NCBI GenBank assembly: GCA_964034945.1
Contig: OZ035961.1
Span: 44,628,184 to 44,692,183 of the forward strand
Reading direction: 5' to 3'
Origin: Chrysopilus asiliformis
Taxonomy: Eukaryota > Arthropoda > Insecta > Diptera > Rhagionidae
DNA: 64,000 nt
Part shown: positions 21,221 to 31,170 of the stretch, one piece after another
Layout: each line of letters starts with the position of its first letter
How positions within the stretch are numbered: the stretch's first letter is position 1
Program-made: the position numbers and the translations under genes
Notes under the pieces: generated by a model
What the model was told of the DNA's origin: nothing
Database searches by the model: none
What the model saw: only the letters and a program-made list of their open reading frames with translations

Positions 21221-22558
21221 TTACAAATCTTTTTTATTATTTATTCCTATCATACACACATTTTCCAATGTTATATTGTCTTCAACATAATAATTTAAAG
21301 AGCACGTAAATCCATTATCAGACATAAATTTGAGTTTACTGTAATCTAATACTCTTTTACACATATAACCAACTTCTTCTCTCCGTTTTCTAGTAAAATT
21401 GTCATTTCTTATTACTTGAACAGGTTGCACATCATTGACGAAATCGTTTTCCATATCTCGGAGTTCGAGTTTTTTACGGACTTCACGACTTTGACCAGAT
21501 CCACAAATTGCCCAACTTACCATTCTTCTTATGATTTCGAAGTCTGTCCCATCCAGACCGTTTTCTTTGAAGAATGTTTTACCCACAAATGACCTCCAGT
21601 CGCATCGATGGTGGCAGCACAATGCGATTATAAATCCTTCCGTTCGTATTGGTTCCAACTCTTTCGAGTCATTAGATAATTTAGTTTGTGCCTGAGTTAT
21701 ACATCTTAACGTCAAGTCGGTTGCGGCACCGCAAAGATGCTTCCCGACGCCCACTACCCTTTTAGTCGATCTAAGAAGTGGCAATTTCCGCATTTCAAAA
21801 TCGGCGATATCAGCGCGTATTCTGTGCACGGTATTCCTGTCTTCTAGCTTGTTATCTTTTTTATGGCGATGCGAGGCTCGATCAATCAAGAGCACATTGG
21901 AGTTAGTGAATTTACTAATAGCTCGTGCCACCCAATAAGACACCTGCCCTTTGCCAGCCCCAAATTCAATGAAACTTGTGTCGTCCTGCAGAAGGTTCTC
22001 ATCCCTTAAGAATCCAAGTATGGACGATGTTTGGACGAGATGTTTTCTGGTTTCGTGGCCATATTCCGGATTTGAAAGCTCAGTTTCCAGCACATCATGC
22101 TGTTTGAATTTCTCTTCGATCTGCCCTTCAATCAAGGTGCGGTAAATATTTTCTACCTTTTCGATAACTGTGTTCAGCACATCGAAATGAAGCTCAGACA
22201 ATTTGACTGTGTCCACTATGCTATGGTCTTCTACTTCCTCACCTTTATTTATGCCCGGCACAACAAAAGCAGGCAAGTCTTTTGGTCTAGCGTTACAGAT
22301 TTCCAAGTGCTTCTTCAATCTATATCGATATACCGTATGTGTTTGGTCTAAAGGGCATGGAATTCGTTTACCATCTTCCTGTCCATGCAGAGGATCCTCT
22401 TTCCCAGTTGAAACGTCGTGTTCCCCGCAATAGTTCTTCCCTTTAGAAACTGTCATCTTGCAGAACCGCTTCTTCCTTATCACGTAGTGGTGACATGTTG
22501 GCTGATGCACTTCTTCCATTTTTGCTTTCTTCGCCTCAGGCTCTTTGGCAGCTTCCAT
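21221..22558 (-). CDS. Trm13: tRNA 2'-O-methyltransferase TRM13
   Basis: A single-exon, 445-residue homologue of TRM13/TRMT13 (CCDC76). These enzymes use S-adenosylmethionine to 2'-O-methylate tRNA position 4 in the acceptor stem. Domains visible: an N-terminal CCCH finger (residues about 18-47, Cys22, Cys33, Cys44, His47); a CHHC finger of the U11-48K type (Cys68, His74, His84, Cys88); and the methyltransferase domain from about residue 160. That domain has the SAM-binding loop EFGAGKG (198-204), KHLCGAATDL (273-282) and LCCHHRCDW (313-321), all typical of the family. The length is normal. The start Met at 22558 is followed by a short charged segment as in relatives. It is divergent from bigmax, with 387 bp between the two start codons. 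Confidence 0.95.
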   Translation of the reverse strand: MEAAKEPEAKKAKMEEVHQPTCHHYVIRKKRFCKMTVSKGKNYCGEHDVSTGKEDPLHGQEDGKRIPCPLDQTHTVYRYRLKKHLEICNARPKDLPAFVVPGINKGEEVEDHSIVDTVKLSELHFDVLNTVIEKVENIYRTLIEGQIEEKFKQHDVLETELSNPEYGHETRKHLVQTSSILGFLRDENLLQDDTSFIEFGAGKGQVSYWVARAISKFTNSNVLLIDRASHRHKKDNKLEDRNTVHRIRADIADFEMRKLPLLRSTKRVVGVGKHLCGAATDLTLRCITQAQTKLSNDSKELEPIRTEGFIIALCCHHRCDWRSFVGKTFFKENGLDGTDFEIIRRMVSWAICGSGQSREVRKKLELRDMENDFVNDVQPVQVIRNDNFTRKRREEVGYMCKRVLDYSKLKFMSDNGFTCSLNYYVEDNITLENVCMIGINNKKDL

Positions 22559-22945
22559 TCAGAAGATAAGAGGATTTTGTTATCACAAAACCAGGATCAC
22601 GAAACAAACGAATGACAACGTCAACAATGATAAACAGCTGGAGAAACGTCACAAAACACAGGGTTCCCACTTCGCGTTTATTTTCTCATTTCACTGTTCG
22701 GCATCAAAATTTTTTTGTTATCGACTTTTTTATTACATAAAGCTTTATAAATCTTTAGACATTTTAATTAACTGTCTTTTAAATCGTAAGGAATCCGTCA
22801 ATGTCCAAGAAAATACGGAAACTAGAAAAATGCAATTTCAAAGATATTCGGAATTGGAAACCCTGTCCGGAATCAACTGTCAAATGGAATTGACGAATCG
22901 AAGTCCCAAATCTGCTGATTATTTTTTAATTACGAAACTGTAAGC
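22559..22945. promoter_or_regulatory. Shared 5' region of Trm13 and bigmax
   Basis: The two start codons face away from each other 387 bp apart, so both promoters and 5' UTRs must fit in this interval, or the transcripts overlap. I see no TATA box in a convincing position. A long plus-strand frame through it is not conserved-looking. The bidirectional promoter is an inference from layout only. Confidence 0.5.
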
Positions 22946-24246
22946 ATGGCTGAGAATTCTTTCGGAGATTACAGTAAAGATTTATAATTTCTTGTCACTA
23001 AAATCTAGAAGATTTGATAAATTTGTATTTCAGGCGGAAGTAAAACAGAAGAATGTGTAAAATCCGAACCTGGAAGCCCTCCAGAGAAAGAAAAAAACAT
23101 TTATTCGAGATGCAGCAGTGCTGGAAGTACCCATACGCCAAATTCTTCGGCACATAACTCAGGTATTAAAAGCTTTAATCGGTTTCTATTAATGTGAATC
23201 TTATTTATTGCTAAGACGAAATTATAGCTGAACAAAACTCTGCTGAGTTCATGTCCGATTTTGCCACAAAAAATATTACAACACGCGAGAATTGTTATTA
23301 AACGGATTTCAAATAGAAATCCAGCCTCTGTAAAAACCACCAAAATTAACAGAAGAAATAAATTTAAATCTCCTAAATGAAATCTTCAAACTTAATTTTA
23401 TGGGAATTCCGGTTGATGTTTCATGAACTGCTAATAGAGATTATTTGTATCGATAAATCGGAATTTTGGTATAATTCTCCAATTTTTCGTTTTCTTAGAA
23501 TGAATTCGTCTGTAATAGGTACAAATATGGATCAAATGGCCAATTTTATTAATTAGTTGTAATAAATCGGGTTTTTTGGGTTTATTCCACTAATCTTTTT
23601 ATTGATCCTTTCAGCATTTAATTGATATTTATGATTTGGAACTTTAAAGCGATTTTGAATTGGCTGAGTGCGAGGCCAGAGACCGAAGGCCGAGAAAGGG
23701 ACGACAAGACCGAAGGCCGACCGGTGGGTAGGGATCGGATCGCTAAGTCGTCAGGAACAAAGCCCCTAGTTCCGTAATTAAATACCATAAACACTGCATA
23801 CTGATTTTCTCTTTTTCGAAAATCCCCCTCCCCGCTAGGTTACGATGTTTCGTGATTTATATTAAATTGAATACCCGCGCCGTCGCACTATCGCGAACCC
23901 CCTGCTAATTGCGGTATGTATTTTATAGCCAGCCCCCATGGGGAAGTTTAAGAGGTAGACAAGCAAACATTTATTAGAGCGAAAACCGTACGAACGTTGG
24001 TAAAAAATCACGTGTAACGAAAAACTAGTTTTTAAGTTAAATTTTTTACTTTCTTCAACATACGTTTTGACCTGTAAATTTTATTGCTGTTTTTTATACC
24101 CGTATGGTGAAACCAAAGGGTATATTAACTTTGCCTTACCGTTTGTAACGCCAAGATCCCGTCATCGCACAAAAAAATGAATTACACCAGTGTGTTTAGA
24201 ATGATAAAAATAATTAATTTCTGCATGTCCGTCCGTCTGTCTGTCT

Positions 24247-24280
<34 letters not shown>

Positions 24281-27200
24281 CTGTGGCGCGGATTGCGGGC
24301 GCACGGATTGAGCTAGAGACTTGAAAGTTTGCACAGATCCGTTTTTCGTAAAATGCGAGGCTAAGTTCGTTAATGGGCAAAAATGGACCATTAGGGGGGG
24401 TACCCCCCATACGAACGAAATCGTTTTTTGTGAATATCTCAAAAACGGTGCATCTTATCAAAAAAGTGCAAGAACAAAAGTTATTTAGGATATGATTCTA
24501 GATAAAACTCGCATACATCAAAATTCGATTGGAATAAATTTTAAAAAATCTTATTGGAAAGTTTGACTTCAAAGTGGAATTTTGGTACAACTGTTCGAAT
24601 TTTGATACGAATATCACCATACGGGTCTCCAATGATTGCCAGATTGGCAATTATAGCTTTTGTTATGTTTTTAATTGTTTTTACTCTTTTCATTCTAAAG
24701 ATTGCCAAAATTTTACCTAACTACAAAAAATGGATGGACTATCGTGGGTTAGCTCAGTCTAAATGCGCCGAGCTAGGCTGCTAGTTTGTCTAAACCAGGC
24801 CTCGGCACCATGTATGTAGTGATTTACTAATACTCGAAGAAATTTTATGTTTCTTCATATACTATAACACAAAATGAGAAAACGCATCTTTTTCATTTTT
24901 TACGCTCTTTCGCTTTTGATGGAGATGTCTAGGAACAGTGGACTACAGAATTTATCATGATGCGATTACAAAAAAATAATAAGTTCCGTCGTGCAAAAAA
25001 ACTTGTGGGGACGTTTTTCCGGTTCTGTGCTTCGAAAAAACATGCGCTAGATTGCATTATATTACCTGATAGGAAAGCTATTGATGAACTTGAAAGACTA
25101 AAAAGCTCATAAAAATTGTGAAAAATTACTGTTTCAAAATTGTTTCTTTCATACTTTTATACTCCAGCCATACGTAATGATTTTGAAGCCATACCACCCA
25201 AAGATACATGTGAACGTGATGGGGGCGAAGTACCCTCGCCCAAGAGTTTTCAAAGCCAAATCGGGGAGTTTGATATCTGGCAGGCCCCCTCGCCTCTGCC
25301 ATTTCGAAGTTAAATCGGGGAGTTTGATATCTGGCAGGCCCCCTCGCCTCTGCCATTTCGAAGTTAAATCGGGGAGTTTGATATCTGGCAGGCCCCCTCG
25401 CCTCTGCCATTTCGAAGTTAAATCGGGGAGTTTGATATCTGGCAGGCCCCCTCGCCTCTGCCATTTCGAAGTTAAATCGGGGAGTTTGATATCTGGCAGG
25501 CCCCCTCGCCTCTGCCATTTCGAAGTTAAATCGGGGAGTTTGATATCTGGCAGGCCCCCTCGCCTCTGCCATTTCGAAGTTAAATCGGGGAGTTTGATAT
25601 CTGGCAGGCCCCCTCGCCTCTGCCATTTCGAAGTTAAATCGGTATCTGGCATTTCAGTTCGCCTTGACTAAGGACATCGAAATCTATTTCGAAAGATTCT
25701 GTTAATGACAAACGAAGCAAATCCACTAAATGTATGTCGGATAGAGAAGTTCTATGTTCAGTTTTAATGTTTTTTAGGGTCGAGAAAGCACTTTCACAAA
25801 CATAAGTGCTTCCAAACATGGAACAATATTTTAACATGGCATTATGCAACTTTGGATATCTTTCAGAAGGGACGTTTTTCCAAAAGTCAATGCCATTTCT
25901 AACGATATTTTTCAAAGAAATGTCCTCTTGAATATCGCACAGTTCCAATTGCCATTCCAAAGGCTGGTCCTCAATTCGACATGAAATAGGGTTAGTGAAA
26001 ACTTCACTAGCTTCCCTTATTTTTTGGAAGTCCACAAATCTTTTGTCTATTTGTGTAATCAGAGTTTCAAGTTCATCAGCAAAACCAGAAAAGTCGACAT
26101 TTTCGCATTCTTCAGAAATTACCGAACAACATTTGAAGTGGTGCAAGTTATTATTTAAAAGACAATTTTTCAAAATGGACAGTTTTTTCTTTAGAGCACT
26201 TATTGCGGCGACTAAGTCAAAAACTGTTTTATTTTTACCTTGCATTTTCAAATTAGTTTCATTCAATATTTCTGATATGTCGGTGAGAAAGGCCAATGAA
26301 ATTTTAAATTCAGAAGAAAGAATTTTCTCTTGCAATACTTTATTGTTATTTATTGTATTGGTATTTCCTATAAAGCTCGCCAGTTCGTTTCTAATTGCAA
26401 AAAATCGTTGCAGACATTTTCCTCGGCTTAGCCAACGAACTTCTGTATATAACAGTAGATCACCATATTCGGCATCAACTTCTGCTAAAAATGTTTTAAG
26501 TTGGCGATTAGTCAAAGCATTATGGCCCCCTTTCAATCGATTTACAAGAGATGAAACAAAATGCATTGTGGTTTTCAAAGATACTGCTTTGGCACAAAGG
26601 GCTTCTTGGTGTATTGCACAATGCATATTCATTACGTCAATGCCATTTTGTTTCAGCAAACCTATGAACCCGTTATTTTTTCCTATCATCGAAGGGGCGC
26701 CATCTGTGCATACCGAAGAAAGTTTTTCTGAAATTTTGTATTCTTCCAATACATTTTTTACTGCGTTATAAATATCGCATCCTTTCGTCGTTCCATGGAG
26801 GCTAACACAACTCAACATTTTCTCCTGCGTTTCAAATTTTGTGTTTATAGTTCTAACATATATTAATAACTGACTTATATTAGAACGGTCAGTGGATTCG
26901 TCAAGCGCTATTGAAACATAAACAGAAGAAGCCAATAATATTTTCAAACCATTAACAACAAATTCATTCATTTTTTCAATTCTTCGAGTTACCGTTCGGG
27001 GGGATAGGCAAACGGTCTTAACTTTTTCGGCGAATTCTTTACCTTTTGGCCCGTAACATTTCAGAACTTGTTCCATATTTTGTTTAAAAAATTCACCATC
27101 AGTTAATGGCTTTTTCGCTTTAGCAATATTAAAAGACACAATGAAGGACGCCTTTACAGATGCAATTTCAGAATCATTTGTTCCGCCTAAAGGAAATTTC

Positions 27201-29204
27201 TCTAAAAAAACTTTCTTTAAGTTGTCAACCTGTCTTACTCTTTCTACTTCATTGTATCGGGCAAAATCGGACTTATGGCAGCTGTTGTAATGGCGTTCTA
27301 GATTGAATTTTTTATTCGACATGTAACTGCAAACTAGACATTGACGGTTTTCATTATTTGTGGTTATTAAATATTTGTTTTCCCAATCACACGACATAGT
27401 ATTTGAATTTGAATATGAGCGCTTCATAATGGAAAAGGAAAACTAAAAAAATAAAATTTCTGAAAAAATTTCGTATGTCAGTGTTCTTTGGGAAGCAATT
27501 AAGGTTTTGGGGAGCAAATGTATACACCCGTACGCATCAACAGCAGAAATCATACTGAATGACTGTCGTAGGCTCGCTCCATCGATTGTTAGTGAATCGT
27601 TTGATTTCGGCTGCCGAAGTGGCCGTCGTCTACCAACACGTATCATTGCGTTGGAGAGTCGAGTAAAAATGTTCATGCATTGATTGTAACCTCGTAAAAT
27701 TTGAATAAAAATGTTATCGTATTGAGGAGCTAGACGAGCCAAGCAGTGCCGAGGTATGGTCTAAACCATTTCTCAAAAACTACTTGAGCTAGAACCTTGA
27801 AATTTTACAGGAATTTTTGGTCCTGGAATCGAACGATCCCATCAGCGTTTGGTGAAAATCCGTTACCAGAAGTGATTAATATGGCGCCCAAAATTGCAAT
27901 TTCGTTTTTCGTGATTTATTCAGAAACGCGTATTTTTTCGAAAACTAACGGCTTTTTAATGGTTTAATGTTTAGGATAAATTAAAGAGAATGACATTTCC
28001 CACAATTTTGTAATTTACCGTTACTAGGGACGTTTTTCCCATATTTTAATTAATTTCAATTTTTCATTGATTCTCGTCATTAATTTCTAATTTTGTTACT
28101 GTTGAGAGAAGGCGTCCGGACAGCTGAAAGATTTACACACATTATTTCAAGAGTGCGTTCAAAACACACTCCGTATAAAAATACGCAAATACGCAATCGG
28201 TAATTTTATCTGATTTAATGAATACCCTGATTGCATTTGTAATTTGGGCTGCATTTATTTCAAGAAAAAATTAAGGAGTGTCTCTCTGTTTGTTCAAAAA
28301 CCGCCATTTTCTTTTCTTTTATGGTTTGAGCTATTTTAAAACAATTGATATCAACATTTCAATTTTAGTTTATTTGTTGTCAGTAGACTCAAATAATGAT
28401 TGGACAGAGTTGCATAAAATAAAAACTTTTTGGAATGTGATTTTGAATATTTGTGACGTACATCAAACTTCAATTCAATCATTCTACCACATCTGCCCCA
28501 TACCAACACATAAAAAAAATTTACTTGATCAATAAATTATTTTTTTTAAATAGATGAAGAAGAGGACAGCGATAATGTGAAGAGTGTAACACTCAGTTAT
28601 AAGGAACGTCGTCGCGAAGCGCATACACAAGCCGAACAGAAGCGCAGAGATGCCATAAAAAAGGGATATGATAACCTACAGGAATTGGTTCCAACTTGCC
28701 AACAAAATGACGCATCCGGATATAAATTGAGTAAAGCGACCATCTTGCAGAAATCAATCGATTATATCGGCTACTTACATCAGCAGAAAAAAAAACAAGA
28801 GGATGAACGAGCAGCCTTACAAAAAGAAGTTATGGCACTTAGAATTATTCAAAATAGCTATGAACATATGCTGCAAAATCAGCAAGCTAGTCCCGGGCCA
28901 ACAGAAACTCGTCTTAGCGATGAAGTTAAGTTTCAAGTAGTAAGTTTTTTTGCTTCATTAAAATTGAAAAAAAAAATCTAATAAATTCTGTAATTTATAG
29001 TTCCAAGCAATTATGGATGAAATGTTTATCACATTTCAAAATATCCCCATGGATAATTTCAAACAGTTGACAACCGGAGTCATACCATGGCTAGAGGAGC
29101 ATTGCAAACCACATATACTACGAAATATTGTCGGTCGCACACTACAGAATATTTCTATGAATCAAACAACGCAAAAAAAGGAAGAGATCATTCAAAATGA
29201 ATGA
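22946..29204 (+). CDS. bigmax: bigmax / Mlx bHLH-zipper transcription factor, four exons
   Basis: Exons 22946-22973, 23034-23162, 28554-28939 and 29001-29204 splice at GT-AG sites with phases that agree throughout, giving 248 residues. The product is the insect Mlx (Max-like protein X), the obligate partner of Mondo/ChREBP in sugar-responsive transcription at E-box-type sites in the nucleus. Exon 3 carries an acidic leader and the basic region ERRREAHTQAEQKRR (residues about 70-84). His76, Glu80 and Arg84 are in E-box-reading positions. Helix-loop-helix (LQELVPTCQQ, KLSKATILQKSIDYI) and a leucine zipper (QQKKKQEDERAALQKEV) follow. Exon 4 encodes the dimerisation and cytoplasmic-localisation tail (WLEEHCKPHILR). 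Exon 1 is only 28 nt and was found from its splice sites. Intron 2 is 5.4 kb and holds an H2 piece, a HINE and a complete hAT transposon. Confidence 0.92.
23163..24092 (+). other. bigmax intron 2, 5' part
   Basis: AT-rich intronic DNA. Around 23665-23760 there is a GC-richer patch with two copies of GACCGAAGGCCGA. I saw no element ends and no coding sequence. Confidence 0.5.
24093..24672 (+). mobile_element. HINE (DINE-1-like Helentron derivative), reference copy C
   Basis: The 5' end TTTATACCCGTATGGTGAAA ends in AAAGGGTATA, an inverted-repeat block laid out like that of Drosophila DINE-1 (ATACCCG...GGGTATA). A conserved core follows (CCGTTTGTAACGCCAAGATC, ATTACACCAGTGTGTTTAG), then a CCGT/CTGT microsatellite (24228-24285), then GATTGAGCTAGAGACTTGAA. 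The 3' end has ACCATACGGGTCTCCAATGA, a hairpin TTGCCAGATTGGCAA and a TTATAGCTTTTGTTATG tail. No coding capacity. Short frames recurring in all copies (…LAFYEKRICA…) are translations of the repeat. Confidence 0.8.
25257..25650. repeat. 54-bp tandem array, about 7 units, at the 3' end of the hAT transposase
   Basis: The unit starts AAATCGGGGAGTTTGATATC and ends CATTTCGAAGTT, repeated about seven times almost without change. Because 54 is a multiple of 3 and the unit lacks stops in several frames, long spurious frames appear on both strands (for example an 18-residue unit MAEARGPARYQTPRFNFE). The partial unit nearest the gene has a 9-bp shorter version (TATCTGGCA after AAATCGG) and contains the transposase stop codon, so the array grew out of the end of that gene. 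Internal palindromes TTCGAA and GATATC are present in each unit. Confidence 0.9.
25634..27427 (-). CDS. hAT-family transposase, intact
   Basis: A 597-residue frame without breaks. The N-terminus carries a BED/C2H2-like finger (Cys30, Cys33, His46, His51). The RNase-H-like core shows ALDESTDRSN (first Asp), VCTDGAPSMIG (second Asp) and AIHQEALCAK in the usual order. The C-terminal hATC dimerisation region is YPKLHNAMLKYCSMFGSTY followed by VCESAFSTLKNIKTEHR, containing the catalytic-region Glu. It resembles the transposase group that gave rise to vertebrate ZBED/GTF2IRD2-type proteins. Since it lies between clear hAT termini with matching target duplications, it is a transposon gene and not a domesticated one. 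It runs antisense to bigmax. Confidence 0.93.
   Translation of the reverse strand: MKRSYSNSNTMSCDWENKYLITTNNENRQCLVCSYMSNKKFNLERHYNSCHKSDFARYNEVERVRQVDNLKKVFLEKFPLGGTNDSEIASVKASFIVSFNIAKAKKPLTDGEFFKQNMEQVLKCYGPKGKEFAEKVKTVCLSPRTVTRRIEKMNEFVVNGLKILLASSVYVSIALDESTDRSNISQLLIYVRTINTKFETQEKMLSCVSLHGTTKGCDIYNAVKNVLEEYKISEKLSSVCTDGAPSMIGKNNGFIGLLKQNGIDVMNMHCAIHQEALCAKAVSLKTTMHFVSSLVNRLKGGHNALTNRQLKTFLAEVDAEYGDLLLYTEVRWLSRGKCLQRFFAIRNELASFIGNTNTINNNKVLQEKILSSEFKISLAFLTDISEILNETNLKMQGKNKTVFDLVAAISALKKKLSILKNCLLNNNLHHFKCCSVISEECENVDFSGFADELETLITQIDKRFVDFQKIREASEVFTNPISCRIEDQPLEWQLELCDIQEDISLKNIVRNGIDFWKNVPSERYPKLHNAMLKYCSMFGSTYVCESAFSTLKNIKTEHRTSLSDIHLVDLLRLSLTESFEIDFDVLSQGELKCQIPI
27767..28553 (+). 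other. bigmax intron 2, 3' part with an H2 fragment
   Basis: 27767-28060 is an H2-family fragment (CATTTCTCAAAAACTACTTG, AAAACTAACGGCTTTTT, AATTTACCGTTACTAG). 28061-28553 is AT-rich intron ending in TTTTTAAATAG, the exon-3 acceptor. No gene is visible here. Confidence 0.6.
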
Positions 29205-29498
29205 TAGTAGCTTTAAAACTGTTTTTGTTGAAATTCAATATACATATTTTTTTCTTTTTTATGTTAGTTTTCTGTTTAGGCAATCAAATATATAATTAAA
29301 TATTTTAATGAAATATCTCTGTGTTTTAAATAGAGATGACTTGATTCAAGTCACTCCTAGTGCTTAGGCTGCGTTCATAATTGGAGAAATCTACCGCAGT
29401 ACCATAGAATAAGGAATATATAGAAAAAACTCTGCCGAACAAATTTTTGACAAATTTCCCCTTCGAAGGGGGGAAAAATGTCCCTATCATGCACTAGC
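29205..29498. other. 3' flank of bigmax
   Basis: AT-rich sequence expected to contain the bigmax 3' UTR. I see no canonical AATAAA; ATTAAA-like variants occur near 29290-29310. Confidence 0.4.
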
Positions 29499-29680
29499 CA
29501 CAGAGCTTCTATAGAACAGAGGTTAAAATCACACTGAGCGACAAAAATATGGCGTGAAATATGGGACTTTATCATTAGCACAAGCAGAAAAAAGCTTTCG
29601 AGCTAATGATAAAGTCCCATATTTCACGCCATATTTTTGTCGCTCAGTATGATTTTAACCTCTGTTCTATAGAAGCTCTG
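29499..29680. mobile_element. Hairpin MITE (182 bp)
   Basis: The arms of about 90 bp are almost perfect inverse copies around a 22-bp loop, starting CACAGAGCTTCTATAGAACA. The flanks carry TGCACTAGC at 29490-29498 and 29681-29689, a 7- to 9-bp duplication depending on where the end is drawn, which suggests a hAT- or P-related MITE. Confidence 0.8.
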
Positions 29681-29689
29681 TGCACTAGC

Positions 29690-30852
29690 TACGGCCTAAA
29701 AGTTAATTACTTTTAGACTAGGGAGCACGAAGCAGAGAGAACATTTTCTAATCATTTTCGTCGTATCTATTCAATGAGATGGAGGAATCGAATGGATAAT
29801 TTTTTCCGTGTTACATCGGATCCTCTTGCTTCATCTCACAGTGGAAAAATTTTCTCTAGAAATTTGTTCTAAGAGTTTATTCCCTAGATTATTTGAGGCG
29901 TTAAAAGCTAGAGTGGACCAACCCACATAATCGAGTTTTTGAAGCTTTTTCACTTTTTTATTATTATTTACTGTAAAATTTTGGAAAAAAAAATTGTGTG
30001 GACTTTATTACTCAATGTTGAAATGTTCTTTTGTGCATCCAAACATTTTTATGTAGAAACTCACTCGCAATAGTGATTCAAACACAAAAAAATTCACGAT
30101 TTCGACATGTGGGTTGGTCCACTCTTGCACTCAACGCCTCATTTGTTCTCTGGCAGTACTTCGCGAAAGCCAGCTGCTCGCAGAAAGCTGCCAAGAATCA
30201 GATTTTTCAACTTCTGCGGTGCGTTCACAGAACCTTCCAAGCTTCGTAAGAAAAGAAAGAAGAATTTTACAGCTCGAACTTTCTGTTAACGGTTTTCGTT
30301 TTTCATAATGTTTGTTCAGTCCCAACCCAACATACTGCGTATGTTTTCGTTATCTCCATTAAAATGAACAATTCATTCTTATTTAATGTGTGTTTAAATT
30401 CAATTCTCAACTATGCACAAAAGACACCAAATTCGTGCATATCGACACATTAATTAAGATTACAAATTAAATTTGACTATTTTTTATGTCCCGAGAATAA
30501 AGTAAATCGTAAAAGTAACAAAAAAAATTCTAAAAAAAACCTTTTATTTCAAAAATGTACCTACTAAAAAGGAAAATATCAGGAATGGGAAACGTTATCG
30601 TAACGTAACGACATAACGAAATGATTTTCGGGCTATTTCTTCATAATTACGTTATAACGTTATAGAAATTCAATTCCGTTACAATAACGAAAAACGAAAA
30701 AAATATTACGTTTTTTCGTTATTTATTAATTTTTCCTTGTTTTGTTCAGTATTATATTTTTGTGAAATTTTCCACAAAAGTTCCTGCCACCTGCATAAAA
30801 TATAATTAAAAATATTGGAGTAGTATTTTTTATTGTATTTAGATTCTAATGT
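29690..30852. other. Intergenic DNA with no gene seen
   Basis: Several overlapping frames of 60-72 codons at 30031-30325 occur on both strands and look like chance. 30590-30720 is rich in ATAACGTTA/AACGTAACG motifs, probably an old repeat. I recognise no domain or RNA gene. Confidence 0.45.
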
Positions 30853-30853
30853 A

Positions 30854-31170
30854 GGGCCACATCTATCAGTTTTCCATCAGTTTTTGGGAAATTGATGGGA
30901 AACTGATTGGTGTGAACGTTCGCGTCAGTCATATCGCATTAAAATAGAGCCAAAAATTTTTTTTTGAACTTATAATGCAATAATAACTCATACACACACT
31001 TTCTCTTTATTATCCATCGGTATTTTATGAACTCTACAATCAAAATGAATGGAAAATTTTCACAAAAAACTGTCAGTCGCAACTGATAGATGTGAACGCT
31101 TAACTGGATGTAAAAAACTGATGGAAAACTGACGAGTACCGTAACAGTTGCGACTGATAGATGTGGCCCT
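30854..31170. mobile_element. MITE with GGGCCACATCTATCAG ends
   Basis: Inverted termini GGGCCACATCTATCAGTT / inverse at 31150-31170. The interior repeats the motif AACTGATGGAAAACTGA in both orientations several times. The flank is TA-like (GTA / TTA), so the superfamily is unclear. Confidence 0.6.

Larger units (their letters stand above)
24796..27758 (-). mobile_element. Complete hAT transposon inside bigmax intron 2
   Basis: The left end CAGGCCTCGGCAC and right end GTGCCGAGGTATG form terminal inverted repeats. The 8-bp GTCTAAAC is duplicated at 24788-24795 and 27759-27766. The element is 2963 bp and carries one uninterrupted 597-codon transposase gene on the minus strand and a 54-bp tandem array. 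Intact coding region, matching target duplications and near-identical array units all suggest a young, possibly autonomous copy. Confidence 0.92.

Noticed and set aside
22545..22943. 132-codon plus-strand frame upstream of bigmax
   Set aside because: Overlaps the divergent promoter and the Trm13 start antisense. The bigmax start at 22946 with a good splice-consistent exon explains the locus better.
25149..25671. Three long overlapping frames of 164-167 codons on both strands over the 54-bp array
   Set aside because: They exist only because the repeat unit is a multiple of 3 without stops. They lie in the 3' region of a transposon and have no start or domain support.
25995..26771. 258-codon plus-strand frame
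   Set aside because: Antisense shadow of the hAT transposase, which has clear catalytic motifs on the other strand.
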